The notes: generated from the letters alone by a model not told the origin. A DNA stretch of 64,000 bases from Antedon mediterranea (GCF_964355755.1 NC_092676.1:27322288-27386287), one strand, 5' to 3'; counted from the stretch's first letter, positions 1 through 11,045 are shown. Numbers and translations are program-made.

Positions 1-817
1 GACTTATTATATACAAACATATGTAGAATAAACAATAAATATACAAATAATAGACTTATCATATACAAACATATGTAGAATAAACAATAAATATACAAAT
101 AATAGACTTATTATATACAAACATATGTAGAATAAACAATAAATATACAAATAATAGACTTATTATATACAAACATATGTAGAATAAACAATAAATATAC
201 AAATAATAGACTTATCATATACAAACATATGTAAAATCAACAATAAATATACAAATAATAGACTTATTATATACAAACATATGTAAAATAAACAATGAAT
301 ATACAAATAATAGACTTATTATATACAAACATATGTAGAATAAACAATAAATATACAAATAATAGACTTATCATATACAAACATATGTAAAATAAACAAT
401 AAATATACAAATAATAGACTTATTATATACAAACATATGTAAAATAAACAATAAATATACAAATAATAGACTTATCATATACAAACATATGTAAAATAAA
501 CAATGAATATACAAATAATAGACTTATTATATACAAACATATGTAGAATAAACAATAAATATACAAATAATAGACTTATCATATACAAACATATGTAGAA
601 TAAACAATAAATATACAAATAATAGACTTATTATATACAAACATATGTAGAATAAACAATAAATATACAAATAATAGACTTATTATATATAAACATATGT
701 AGAATAAACAATAAATATACAAATAATAGACTTATTATATACAAACATATGTAGAATAAACAATAAATATACAAATAATAGACTTATTATATACAAACAT
801 ATGTAGAATAAACAATA
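1..817. repeat. 52-bp minisatellite array, about 15.7 copies
   Basis: A 52-bp unit beginning GACTTATTATATACAAACAT repeats head to tail from the window edge to about 817. Units differ only at a few sites (TTAT/TCAT, GTAGAAT/GTAAAAT, AATAAAT/AATGAAT). The array probably continues outside the window. The sequence following the last unit (TTTAATTTATTTGATTTATA) also follows a single copy of the unit near 9962, so the array expanded from a single-copy sequence. Confidence 0.97.
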
Positions 818-2354
818 GTTTAATTTATTTGATTTATAAAGTATGTAATTTATAAACAAAAATGACCCACAAAAAATCGAAATAAAATATTGCAGAGTTA
901 GTAATTAAGGATTCAGAATTGAATTGAATTGAGTATATCAAACAACAGCCACCAGTACAGTTGCTTTTCCACGTGGTCCTTTGATAAGCCAGTGGCTTGA
1001 ACAGAGATTGTTGCCTTTCTTGCAACAACCGCATAACTTTATTTCTTGTGTCTACATCACAAAACCATCATTTAATGAGTACCTTTCCCACAAAATGGAA
1101 AAGGTGTGGAGACTTAGGTTAAATTGTATAGGCCTTATGGAAAACTATACCTGGTGCAAATTACCCAACATCTCAATCTCTTCCAGATCAATTTTACAGT
1201 GCTGAGCAGATGTGGAAAGCAGCTGAACAACTTGAAAAATACAAGAAAAGAGTAGAAAAAAATGTTGGATTAAAGAATAAGCACAGGCTAAATTGACATG
1301 GATTGCAGAAGATGAGAGCGTCATTTGTATATGATGAAATTATACCCACTAATAGCTATTTACTCAGATACCTATACACTATATTAATTTACACTCTCCT
1401 TATTTACATTTACACTAATGTCTAACTAATTAATAGCTATCAATGGCTCAACAATCTGAAGGACTAATGATGGGGTGGATTATTGCAGGTTACAAAGCAA
1501 GATAAACAAAGATAAAAAGGATTGCAACCAATCAGCAGCAAGCTGAACAGCCCGCCCTCAATGTGGAGTGATAGTAAATCAAATATCTTTTTGTTTATTC
1601 CAATACGAATACATAGAAAATCTTCTTTCCTGGACAGAAAATATCAAATTGTATAAAATGGTATTAAAATCTATATTACAAAATATTGCACTATTTAAAA
1701 TTATGATTACCACCATTAAAACATGAAAAAAAAAACTTGTTAAAATGTAGAAGAATCAAACAGTTCAATTGCATTTGTCCTAACCTCATCTTGGATTTTT
1801 ATTTAAACAAAAATATATTTACAAATGATAATGCATTATAATATGAATTGTGATGTTGGTGCTAATAAAGTTGTAAATTGAGTTTTAATTTAAAGCCTTT
1901 ATTTTAAAATTAAACTGTAACCAAAGCATTATGACCAGATCACCAGACCAGATAATGCAAATAAGATGGATGGAATAAGATTTGTCAAATCATCATAATT
2001 GTGTGCACTTTTTTTTCTCTATTTTCAGTACTGTAACATTATTTGATGCTCACACCAGATTTTAAATTTTCTGTTTCTGGGTAAAATGTGACAATTTTTT
2101 TCTTGTGCACTTGACTTGAGATTGAGATATACATTATTATATTATACAATATATATTTTTTAAACATTTTACAGTATACAGTAGGTAACAAATGCCTGCA
2201 TTGTGTTTTCTCATAAGATATTCTCACTTGTCACCTAGCAACAGATGAAAGACGTTACTGTTCACATTAGGTAAGCTATGTTCTGGCTATTAAATACTAT
2301 TTTTAAATAAATGTTTTTGTCAATGTAGTTAACATATTTTATTCTAAATTTTAG
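818..2354. other. Gene-free paralogous segment (copy A)
   Basis: No complete gene is seen. About 900-1440 matches 13660-14200, and about 1640-2354 matches 14330-15255 and 32320-33026, so this is one copy of a duplicated block lying on the 3' side of TRIM genes. On the plus strand 1157-1262 reads as a decayed copy of the exon-like segment at 13919-14032, but it lacks that copy's splice donor. The rest is AT-rich with nothing else recognised. Confidence 0.6.
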
Positions 2355-2442
2355 ATGTGCTTCAACAGACAATGGTTTTTGACCTCAGCCTACCAGATAA
2401 TGAGTAGAGGAAAGGCCTTACACTTTTACAAGAATTCTAAAG
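2355..2442 (+). other. Exon-like open segment, conserved in three duplicated blocks
   Basis: An 88-nt segment is bounded by a plus-strand acceptor (AAATTTTAG) and a donor (AAAG|GTAACT). It is open in one frame (MCFNRQWFLTSAYQ...). Copies at 15256-15340 and 33027-33111 keep both splice sites and the frame; they differ from this one by exactly three bases in length. This is consistent with a coding exon of an unidentified plus-strand gene co-duplicated with the TRIM genes, but 28 residues are too few to name a family and chance is possible. Confidence 0.3.
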
Positions 2443-2456
2443 GTAACTTTGATGTA

Positions 2457-2640
2457 CAGGGGTGGATCCAGGATTTTATATATTGATATAAAAAAAAGTA
2501 CATTTTCAAAAAGTAAGATTTCATTTTAGCTGTCAAATGGTGTAGCATTTGTGCTCCCCCATTTGATAGTTAAAATGAAATTTTACTTGTCAAATGGGGG
2601 CAGCACACGCCCAAAGCGTAACCCCCTGGATCTGCCGCTG
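2457..2640. mobile_element. Short hAT-like MITE, copy 1
   Basis: The ends are imperfect inverted repeats: left CAGGGGTGGATCCAGG, and right the reverse complement of CAGCGGCAGATCCAGGGGG. Related copies lie at 15355-15532, 33126-33288 and, more diverged, 12942-13103. There is no coding capacity. The CAG-starting ends resemble hAT non-autonomous elements, but I cannot see a convincing 8-bp target duplication, so the superfamily is tentative. Confidence 0.45.
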
Positions 2641-2978
2641 ATATAAATGACAATTTATGTGTTTTTCAATTCAGTTTGTTTGCATCCATGAATAGTTACA
2701 GTTGGTTTTTACTCGGGGTACCCGAGTCTAGGACTTACTCATTTTCTCCTCTTCTTCCTCCATCTGGACACTATTGAGTAAAAAGTGCGATTTTTAAAGT
2801 ACTACTCCTCCCTTATTCGTTGTAGTATTGAGCTGGGATTTGGCATGAACATACTACAGGGACATGTCCTCAAAGCTATAGAGCCGGATTTTTAATTTTT
2901 TGTTAATTAATTTGTTTAATTAAGAAGCCACAATGTGTGACACACACCACAGCGTTATGTAGTTATATGGTTATATGC

Positions 2979-3050
2979 GGATTCTTGGCGTAGTGCTTAT
3001 CACGTTTGCTTAACACGCAGAAGGTACCTGGTTCGAGCCCGGACGAAACC
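2979..3050 (+). tRNA. tRNA-Val(AAC)-like sequence, probably degenerate
   Basis: The order of elements matches a tRNA: a D-arm region, an anticodon stem TTTGC/GCAGA closing the seven-base loop TTAACAC (anticodon AAC), then a GGTTCGAGCCC B-box-like T-arm and a 3' CGAAACC. A run of eight T follows and could stop RNA polymerase III. The acceptor 5' side (GGATTCT) pairs poorly with CGAAACC and the T stem has a mismatch, so it is probably a pseudogene or the tRNA-derived part of a repeat. Confidence 0.5.
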
Positions 3051-3264
3051 TTTTTTTTAAACTTTATGGTGAAAAGTACTGTATACGCAATATGATAATT
3101 ATACACAGTATATCTTATTTTTAATTTTTTTTTAAATACTTATTTTGTGTAATCGGTAATTATCACTTTTAAACATGTTTATTTTTCTTTGTGCTTATTA
3201 CCATATTTATTTGTAATTTAAATGGATTAAAAAACTTTCTGTAACCCACATTTTAAGTGTAAGT

Positions 3265-3336
3265 GGTTTTCGTAGTGTAGTGGTTGTCAAGTCTGCGTAA
3301 CACGCAGAAGGTCCCGGTTCGAGCCCTGGCGAAACC
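3265..3336 (+). tRNA. tRNA-Val(AAC)-like sequence
   Basis: This is 72 nt with a good A-box (TAGTGTAGTGG) and B-box (GGTTCGAGCCC). The anticodon stem TCTGC/GCAGA is perfect around loop GTAACAC, giving anticodon AAC. The acceptor pairs GGTTTCG with CGAAACC only if one extra T is bulged, and the T stem has one mismatch. TTTTT follows at about 3339. It is better preserved than the copy at 2979 but still possibly a pseudogene. Both sit inside the same insertion. Confidence 0.55.
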
Positions 3337-3420
3337 TATTTTTCTTTAACTTTCTAACTGTATACGTCTGTATACAGCTTCTTTCGTCTGTACCCCGAGT
3401 ATTGCACATTTGTGCTTGTT

Positions 3421-4639
3421 CTACTTGTATCATGTGACCATAACTAGACTAGTTATGATACTAATTCAACACAAGCGTACTTCTTGATATGAAGGCACAA
3501 CAGCTATTGCTGTTTTGGGTAGACATTTGGGATCCATCATGTGGTGTACGGTATCAAATGTTTACGATATAAAATATACTGTACAACTATTCTCGCATCA
3601 GCCTTATTTTTGTAAAGTGTATGGGTGATATAGATAATTCATACTCATTTTGTTGTCTTTCATAATAATCTCAAAAAGATGTCAGACTTGTCCATAATCA
3701 TTCCAGTGATCTGATTGGTTAATAGTCATTTCTGTCTGTAATGATGCTTTAATGATAATAGTCACGTGTAACATTTCTGTTGTCAAATCAGGAACTATCA
3801 CAACTGTAAGATAACATACTGAATAGATTTCTTTACAAATCATTTTATTTATTAAGCTCAGATGTACAAACAAATCATTTCATAAAAAATAAATTTACAT
3901 AAAAACCCCTCTAATTAGATACGACTATTTATAATTGTTAATTTAAATTTATTTATTCAGGTATAATAACACAATTTACAAAAAGCATACAAAGTCTGAA
4001 AATATTGTAGTACAAAGATTGAAACATTAAAAATGATGGATCAAAAGTAGACAAATTCACAGTAAAACTACACATAAAATTTAAACATACAAAAACAGAA
4101 TATTAAAAAAACAATTAAATATAACAGTATTACAAGGTTATTTAGATTAGTTTATAAAATGACCCAATAAAGTACAGAGCCCCCTCTATTTAAATACCGT
4201 GGCAATTGCTATTTATCATAAAATAAACACAGATTATTCAAGACCAGGTCATTACAATATGTTATGCTTTACCTTTTATCCTAATATAACATTTTATCAA
4301 AGTTACATGTGTATATAAAATAAAAAACAGATTATTGATTATTTGTATTATTTAACACATTCATTACTTACAATCTTAAAGATTATTTTTTTAATTGTAA
4401 GCTTTGTATACGAACCTAATTTGTGTGTAATTTTAAAAAATAAAATAAAACTAAATGTTGTGTTTGATGAAAATACACATTGAATGAATAGATTAAGCAT
4501 TAAAATACATAATTTTTTCAGTAATTATGAATTAGGCAAAAATGGGTTAGATATGTACACAATTTATAATTTGATTTAATAATTTGAAAATTTCAGTTTA
4601 TATAGGAAATACTTTATATAATTAATTAATTTCTTGCTT
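3421..4639. other. 3' flank of TRIM-1, paralogous block
   Basis: No gene is found. The block matches 15620-16890, 34404-35446 and parts of 28690-30410, in the same position downstream (minus-strand sense) of TRIM-3, TRIM-6 and TRIM-5. It is AT-rich; it presumably holds the TRIM-1 3' UTR close to 4639, but the polyadenylation site cannot be fixed by eye. Confidence 0.6.
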
Positions 4640-6334
4640 TTAATAATAAAATATTTTGATTGTGTTGTAACCCCAATTTACTACAGCAACCATACATGGG
4701 TTATGAGAAATGATACATAACTGACTTGGCCAACTAATTCCATCTTTTTGTTGATCAATTCTTTTGATAAAATATCCATCACTACTGAATAGTTGTAGTA
4801 TGTATTCACTTGCTACAATGATGTTATCATGCTCATCAACTACAGCTCCATCTGGGTACATCACCTTACCATCTTCATCTCCTCCATTGATGAGTACTTT
4901 CAGTGACTTGTCCTTGTCATCATACAATAATACTTGATGCTGTCCTTTATCTACTACAAGTACTTTACCAGTTTTTGTAAGTGCAACATCAGAGTATCGA
5001 CTATAACGTCCTTCCTTTTGTGTTCCTATCTTCTTCAACAGCTTACCACTATTAATGTCAAACACGTACACACGTACCCAATCTGCTACATATATAACAT
5101 TAGTTGCCTCATCTATGTGAATACCCCATGGATTCATCAATACACCCTTACCAATGGATTTAATCACATGACCATTCATATCACATATTTGAATGCATTC
5201 ATTACCAACATCACTGAATGCTATGTTGCCATTCTTCATTCTGTACATTCTGTTAACCATCACACCTTCTGGTAGTGTAATCCTGCTTATACATTCTCCT
5301 GCTTGGTTGTACTTGGGAATTTCATTTGTGTTAAATGAAACCAGCAAGCAATCATCATCACACTTTACTACTCCTGTAGGATTACCCTTTACTTCGATAG
5401 GAGGTGATTTGAATACAACATTACCAATTTCATTTTCTTTCAATAAATCAATTGGATGTTGGTATCTGATAAAGTTAATTTGTCTAGTTGTACTGACTTG
5501 TTTGATTTCTTCAGATTTATTCATTTCATCCATCATTTTGTTTAATACAATCTCACTTGATTTCATAGCAGTTGCTGTCTCACTCTTTAGTAACTGATTT
5601 AAGGAGCTCATATTTGTGTTTAATTCAGCGTTGATTTTTGTTAATTTTGTAATTTGTAAGTCATTAACTTTCTTTTCATTTTCATAATTTGCTTCAACTT
5701 TTTTCTTCATTTCATCTGCTTTTTTCTGGATTATTAAAAACATTTCTTGAACTTGGTTATCAATATCTGTGAGGCTTGCATCTTTACTTTCTTCTAGTTC
5801 TTTAGCATTCTTTGTGACTATTTTGAGTACATTTTCTATTTTTCGTATCGATTCATTGGCAGCTTTCTTTAAGTCTTCTGAGGTTTCCTTAAACGTATTA
5901 AATGCTGTAACAATGTTAATTAGTTCATGTTTTCCATCTCCTGCAGCATGTTCCATTTCAGTGCATTCTATGCATATTGGTACTTTACATTTTGTACAAT
6001 ACATTTTCAATGGTTGAGCATGAGAGGGGCACAGAAAGGCAGTGCCTTTAGCATCATCCTTCTTTTCATGTTGTTTGATGGTTTCCAAGAGGTTGTTAAG
6101 AATTGTATTTGGGGCAAGTTTTTCAAGCCCTCCTACTGGAATAGGATACTCTTTGCGACAAATAGGGCATGTTAGCTGTCCACAATTGGTTTGAACCCAA
6201 TTTTCCAAACACTTCAGACAGAAACTATGAAGGCAGCTAAGTGATTTTGGGTCTTCTAATCGTCCATTACAGATAGAACATTCTAGTACTTTCTCATCTA
6301 TATCCCCAATTATACTTGTATTCTTACTAGCCAT
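4640..6334 (-). CDS. TRIM-1: RING/B-box/coiled-coil/NHL-type propeller protein, intact
   Basis: 564 residues from the chosen start. Residues 19-59 form a C3HC4 RING (CSIC, CLHSFC, CLKC spacing, CPIC), expected to recruit an E2 ubiquitin enzyme. Residues 102-136 are a B-box 2 (CPSH, YCTKC, CIEC, then histidines). About 140-290 is a charged coiled coil, the usual TRIM dimerisation region. About 315-564 is a repeat-built beta-propeller of the NHL kind (blades such as GIHIDEATNVIYVAD). The family acts as E3 ubiquitin ligases that bind protein or RNA through the propeller; the target here is unknown. I start at 6334 because the reverse strand reads TTGCAG|GATGGC there, a splice acceptor conserved in nearly all copies; the in-frame Met at 6358 would lie in the intron. 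The coding part is one exon. Closest relatives are the other TRIM genes in this window. Confidence 0.9.
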   Translation of the reverse strand: MASKNTSIIGDIDEKVLECSICNGRLEDPKSLSCLHSFCLKCLENWVQTNCGQLTCPICRKEYPIPVGGLEKLAPNTILNNLLETIKQHEKKDDAKGTAFLCPSHAQPLKMYCTKCKVPICIECTEMEHAAGDGKHELINIVTAFNTFKETSEDLKKAANESIRKIENVLKIVTKNAKELEESKDASLTDIDNQVQEMFLIIQKKADEMKKKVEANYENEKKVNDLQITKLTKINAELNTNMSSLNQLLKSETATAMKSSEIVLNKMMDEMNKSEEIKQVSTTRQINFIRYQHPIDLLKENEIGNVVFKSPPIEVKGNPTGVVKCDDDCLLVSFNTNEIPKYNQAGECISRITLPEGVMVNRMYRMKNGNIAFSDVGNECIQICDMNGHVIKSIGKGVLMNPWGIHIDEATNVIYVADWVRVYVFDINSGKLLKKIGTQKEGRYSRYSDVALTKTGKVLVVDKGQHQVLLYDDKDKSLKVLINGGDEDGKVMYPDGAVVDEHDNIIVASEYILQLFSSDGYFIKRIDQQKDGISWPSQLCIISHNPCMVAVVNWGYNTIKIFYY

Positions 6335-6670
6335 CCTGCAATAGCATAAATTATTCAAACTAATAGGGAAGATAATAATGGTTTTAGCTATACTAGAAAA
6401 CTATATTTGCTAAGAATAGTTGCAGTCTATCTTTATTGTTGATATTCATTTATTTAGGTAAAATTTCCAACATCAAATTCATCTACATTCTTATAAATTA
6501 TTTCTTTTAATGGAGTTAGATTGGTTTTGAACCCTTTGAAATAGTCCAACACAAAGTTGCTTAACATATAAATAAATTATAATTTAAAACTGCCAAAGAC
6601 CTATATTATTGTAAATAATAAATATAAAGTCACCTTTTGATAAATGGTTGTACTTAAGATTTTTACATGC

Positions 6671-6760
6671 TGACGTGGTTGTTGAAAAGTAAGAAAGATT
6701 CCAATAGGTGCTGACGTGGTCGTTGAAAAGTAAGAAATATTCCAATAGGTGCTGACGTGG
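6671..6760 (-). promoter_or_regulatory. Three TGACGTGG motifs at 41-bp spacing upstream of TRIM-1
   Basis: TGACGTGG occurs at 6671-6678, 6712-6719 and 6753-6760 within a 41-bp tandem repeat. The first copy is 337 bp from the TRIM-1 start codon. Single copies sit 338-368 bp from the start codons of TRIM-6, -7, -8 and -9. The octamer matches the CRE/ATF6-XBP1 type of bZIP site (known consensus TGACGTGG). A regulatory role is inferred from conservation and position only. Confidence 0.45.
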
Positions 6761-6774
6761 TCGTTCCAAAATTA

Positions 6775-7126
6775 CTAGTAAGGGAGTTTTGCAATCACGG
6801 GACCTGATATTTAGTAAGTGCTATCGGTAAAAGTTAAAATTTAACAACCTGAACAAATATTACACATTGAAATTGTATTTGCTATATAAAACAAATCACT
6901 GATTTATCTATTCATTGTTTACCAATGTACAGACCTAGTAAGGGAGTTTTGCAATCATGGGACCTGATATTTAGTAAGTTCAAGTTCAAAAGTCAAGTAA
7001 AATCTATCGGTAAAAGTTAAAATTTAACAACCTCAACAAATATTATGCATTGAAATTGTATTTGCTATCAAACAACATAATCACTGATTTATCTATTCAA
7101 TGTTTACCAATGTACAGACCTAGTAT
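6775..7126. repeat. Imperfect tandem duplication, about 160 bp unit
   Basis: The segment from CTAGTAAGGGAGTTTTGCAA to CAATGTACAGACC occurs twice (6775-6934 and 6935-7126). The second copy has about 24 extra bases after TTTAGTAAGT. It lies in the presumed promoter region of TRIM-1; single versions of the same sequence occur upstream of TRIM-6 to TRIM-9. Confidence 0.85.
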
Positions 7127-7797
7127 AGACTCACCAAAAAGGCAGCAGGGTTTTTCCAACCATTCTGATTTTCGTTATTACATAATTATTCCTTATCAAA
7201 TTGCGTAGGTTTACATGTCATTTATTGACACAAAGTTCAATGTTAAGGTGAAATTATCCTGTAAAGTAGTATCCTGTCATCTCTTATAAATATGTTGATA
7301 TTTATATATTAATAATGTATGTGTATATGTATAGCAAAATATAGAGTATTCTACATGAAATGATAACCTTTTAAAATTAATATTTACAGTATTTTCACAC
7401 TTTGCATCATTTTTGTTAATACGTTTAAAATTATTAATTATTGTGTCACAGTTCAAGTTGTGTGATCGTTGTATCTTAATGTATGATACATGTGTCATAT
7501 CAATATCATGTTACATCCAGGGACCAAACATTCATATTTATTTTTCAGGTGAAAATCAGCAATTCATTTGCAACTTTTAGAAATTTACCGAATGTACCGA
7601 AACAAAAAAGGGAGCACTGAGGAGAGACAAGAGGTGTCAAAGACAACTATCGCCATCTAGAGTGGAAACATATAGCAGAAATTACTGATCAGGTGGGTGT
7701 CTAGAAATTTCTAGCTAATACTACTTATTTTAAACAATTTTTGTATTTTATAAAATTACAATGTATCAATAACATGCCGTAAAATTGTTATTTTGGT
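7127..7797. other. Intergenic, no gene recognised
   Basis: AT-rich. It contains GGCAGCAGGGTTTTTCCAAC near 7140, which recurs upstream of TRIM-4 and TRIM-6 to TRIM-9. About 7498-7590 matches 45606-45690. Nothing else is supported. Confidence 0.5.
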
Positions 7798-7989
7798 GTG
7801 AGCAACTTCAAAGAATCTACAAAACATTCTCTTGACCAAACACATCAGATTGAAATGTTACTTGACTGCTGCCCTCTTATGACTGCTGTAGAATCTGTCC
7901 GTATTATATTTCCACGTGAGAAACTGTCCGCAATGAGTAGAGCAAGGAAAGGCGATTACACCTGGGCAAGGATTATGAGTTCTATAAAG
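7798..7989 (+). other. Exon-like open segment, unidentified
   Basis: An open plus-strand stretch of about 64 codons (...DQTHQIEMLLDCCPL..., ...ARIMSSIK) ends in AAAG|GTAAAT, a plausible splice donor. The first codon is GTG, so it is not a start but internal sequence. No family is recognised and no second copy is seen in the window. It could be one exon of an unrelated gene or chance. A TTAA-type MITE begins 13 bp downstream. Confidence 0.3.
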
Positions 7990-8002
7990 GTAAATAATTT
8001 AA

Positions 8003-8283
8003 AGATGTATTGTCACCCAAAATCATGAAAAATAAAAATGTATAAAATCAGACTTTGAATAGGCCATTTTGCAGTTATAATGAAAACAATTAAAATAATG
8101 ATTTCACTTATAAAAAAACAAAATAAACAGTCAAATTTAACAAAAAAAATATTGTTTGCTTTAAATTACAGTTTTTTCAGGTAAATTTTATTCAATTTTT
8201 GGTCAAAGTGAATAACTATTATGTGACATTAAAATGACATATTCAACAACAAAAAATATTTTTTTCAGGAGGACAATATATCT
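8003..8283. mobile_element. TTAA-flanked MITE, copy 1
   Basis: Inverted ends AGATGTATTGTC and its near-inverse GACAATATATCT are flanked by TTAA at 7999-8002 and 8284-8287. A second copy at 29841-30164 has the same ends and flanks. TTAA target duplication is known for piggyBac and Kolobok elements; which one cannot be told from this non-coding sequence. Confidence 0.7.
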
Positions 8284-8472
8284 TTAAATGACATTTTTGC
8301 ACTTCAATAACATACAAACTTTATTTATAGAGTTGAGATAATTTTACTAATGATCGTAAAATTAAAACGTGAAGTTCTATTCCTTGTTATTTCACAATAT
8401 ACCGCTGCCACCATTTAATGATTGCCGGACACGTTTTAATGATTATTTTAACTTTAAATGTATAACTATTAA

Positions 8473-9324
8473 CAAAGAATATATATCACAAGAATGAGTA
8501 ATCCGCGATTTTCCCTGTAACAGTAATATTGTCCATGTGGTAGGGCGCCGCCATAAGTGTGGATGTATCTGGGATGTATACAACTTTTTGTGACGGTTTC
8601 ACTAATCAAAGGCTGGACCACCGGTAGTAGTTTCATGATAAAAAATGTTATCAACTACATGCCAACATCATGTTAAATACTATTTGGATATTTAATTGTT
8701 CGTTTTATGCAATTTATTTAGTAAAAACTGCCGTATAAACAGTTTGCTTTATCAACCGGGCGCTACGATAGCGTGACCGGGCGTGTTGCTGTTTACTCGT
8801 TTTCACGAAGGATAGTTTAATAATATTCCTATATTTAACTTGTTTCTGGTAAAACAAATAAATGTTAATGACATTTAACATTTTGTCCTATTAATAACAT
8901 GTATTTTATACTAATTTATATCATAAAAACAATACTTAATTTACCGGGCGTAGAGTAGTACACGGCAATGGTAAAGAATAGGCCGTGCTGAGTAACGATT
9001 CGTTGATTTTGGTGTTGCTGTGTTAGGCCTTTTTTGTGAACTAACTTTTAGCATGTTAGTAAATAATTGTCTGTAAAGTGAATGTACACTAGTTTGTTAA
9101 TAAATATGTATTATATATGCATTATAAAATAGTTTACAATTGCAAAATATATTATTATAATTCTATTTAATGTGACATGTATAATATCTATTAAATCAAG
9201 TCTTATTTAGTATGTATACATACATCCGCCCTTATGAGGGCGGGCATCACTCACTGGAGCTCTCTGTTACAAATTTCTCATGCAAAAATCGCGGAATACT
9301 CATTCTTGTGATATATATTCTTTG
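8473..9324. mobile_element. 852-bp DNA element with CAAAG ends and 7-bp target duplication, copy 1
   Basis: The left end CAAAGAATATATATCACAAG is matched by its inverse at the right end, with the inverted repeat continuing about 40 bp. Identical heptamers CTATTAA flank it at 8466-8472 and 9325-9331. Second full copy: 44748-45588. Truncated copies: 53309-53576 and 59482-59749. There is no transposase frame, so it is non-autonomous. A 322-bp relative sits at 38939-39260. Confidence 0.85.
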
Positions 9325-9331
9325 CTATTAA

Positions 9332-10299
9332 TCGGTATTATTATTCAACATGGCGTTGTATTAGAACTGCCGTTAATGCGCAGTAGCGTTCCTATGGTTA
9401 TATAGTTGGGGGCAGCATACACATATTATGATATTACTACAGGGTTCACAATTGAGAAATTTCAAGCCAACAGCAACCTTGAACCTTGACATGTATGCTA
9501 CAGTTTGGTTTTGGAACGTGGATCAGTTGACATTGCGTTGCATTTCATATGAACCGCAAAAAATGTTTAAAAAATAGGGTTAAAAGCCATGTGGATTTTG
9601 CTCCATAGTCCACATATGTATTGATGCCATCCGCGACACTATACTCTATATCTGGCCCTCTAGATTATTTGTAAATTACAATCTGGCCCACAGTATAACC
9701 ACTGGTATACATATAAACATAAATGGCTTAGCAGGCCCATACAACTTAAAGAAACAAAAAACAAAATTACTATCATTGTTATTTAAGTTTAATTTAATAT
9801 GCATTTTAGCTATACAATATATTTAAAGATGATGTTTCAATCAATTATAAAATGTATAACATACTTAGACTATATTTTTTTAATTAGTATGCACAAATTA
9901 AAATTGTAGGCCAATGTATTGAAATTTCTAAATGTATATTACTCATAAATTACAAATAATAGACTTATCATATACAAACATATGTAGAATAAACAATAAA
10001 TTTAATTTATTTGATTTATAAAATATGTAATTTATAAACAAAAATGACCCACGAAAAATCGAAATCAAATATTGTTTTAAATTACTAGATAAAATGTAGG
10101 CCTAATTGTTAGAATTACTAAATATACAGTACTCATCAATTGCCTACAGCAGATCACACTCCAAAATTCGTAGAACAAACGATAATTTAATTGATGGGAT
10201 TAAATAATCCTAAATATTAAAAAAAATTATTATTTTATACAAAGTAAGAGCCTTTAACTTTAATAAGTAAAAGTTGTTAGTGTGTTGTCAAAGTAATTA
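9332..10299. other. Intergenic; single copy of the 52-bp minisatellite unit
   Basis: No gene is seen. At about 9950-10065 the sequence equals the last unit plus flank of the 1-817 array (GACTTATCATATACAAACAT through AAAAATCGAAAT), but as one unit only. It therefore shows the pre-expansion state. Confidence 0.6.
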
Positions 10300-11045
10300 C
10301 CTACAACAAGGATACATGGGTTATTTGAAGTAATACATAATTGAGTTGGATAAATTATCCTGTCCCGTCCAATCCTAATCCCAGCTTCAGTAATTTTTTA
10401 AATAAAACGTCCATCATTACTGAATAGTTGTACCTTGTCTTTACTTGCTACGATGATGTTGTCATCCTCATCAACTACAACACCCCATGGCTGTATCACT
10501 TTACCATCTTCATCTCCTTCATTGATGAATACTTTCAGTGACTGGTCCTTGTCATCATACAATAATACTTGGTGGTTTCCTTCATCTGCTATAAGTACTT
10601 TACCAGTTTTTGTAAGTGTAACATCAATATATCCAAGTTCTTTAGTAGTTGGTTCTATCTTCTTCAACTGCTTACCACTATTAATGTCAAACAACACACA
10701 TCCATTTCTCCAATCTGCTACATATATAACATTAGTCGACTCATCTGTGTGAATACCACATGGATCCATCAATACACCCTTACCAATGGATTTGATCACA
10801 TGACCATTCGTATCACATACTTGAATGCATTTATTAAGCTTATCACTGAATGCTATGTTGCCATTCTTCATTCTGTACATTCTGTAAACAATCACATCTT
10901 CTGGTAGTGTAATCTTGCTTATACATTCTCCTGATTGTTTGTACTTGTAAATTTCATGTGTGGAAAAGGAAACCAGCAAGCAATCATCCTCACATTTTAC
11001 TATTCCTCTTGCTTTACCCACTACATTGAAATTGTTGCTAGCCAT
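10300..11045 (-). pseudogene. TRIM-2: TRIM pseudogene with RING, B-box and coiled coil deleted
   Basis: The conserved acceptor and ATG (11045) are kept, and the protein opens MASNNFNV, but it then jumps directly into the linker before the propeller (VGKARGIVKCEDDC). About 300 codons covering RING, B-box and coiled coil are missing. The propeller reads open for about 200 residues and stops at GRFI near 10398 (CAAAAG-type sequence changed to a TAA). Recognisable remains of the last blade continue to about 10300. A short propeller-only protein of 215 residues is conceivable, but loss of the last blade and all effector domains argues for a pseudogene. Confidence 0.8.

Larger units (their letters stand above)
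2711..3420. mobile_element. 710-bp insertion with 11-bp terminal inverted repeat carrying two tRNA-Val-like units
   Basis: The paralogous blocks near 15605 and 33365 read straight from GGTTTTT into CTACT. Here the same junction is split by about 710 bp. The insert starts with ACTCGGGGTAC (2711-2721), and the perfect inverse GTACCCCGAGT sits at 3390-3400, about 20 bp before the right junction. It holds two tRNA-Val-like sequences (2979-3050 and 3265-3336). There is no transposase. It could be a non-autonomous DNA element or a composite insertion. Confidence 0.55.

Noticed and set aside
1-817. Possible CRISPR array
   Set aside because: The repeat is contiguous at 52 bp with no variable spacers, and the DNA is eukaryotic; it is a minisatellite.
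834-1205. Overlapping small open frames near 834-1205
   Set aside because: They are not conserved as frames in the paralogous block at 13660-14100 and have no splice or domain support.
5769-6175. Plus-strand open frames of about 82 residues, repeated opposite every TRIM gene
   Set aside because: They are the antisense of the conserved coiled-coil and B-box coding sequence and recur only because the sense strand is conserved; no independent start, splice or codon evidence.
6335-6358. Upstream in-frame Met of TRIM-1 (adds MNNLCYCR)
   Set aside because: The stretch lies upstream of the conserved splice acceptor TTGCAG|GATGG and is not shared by sister genes, so it is probably intron.
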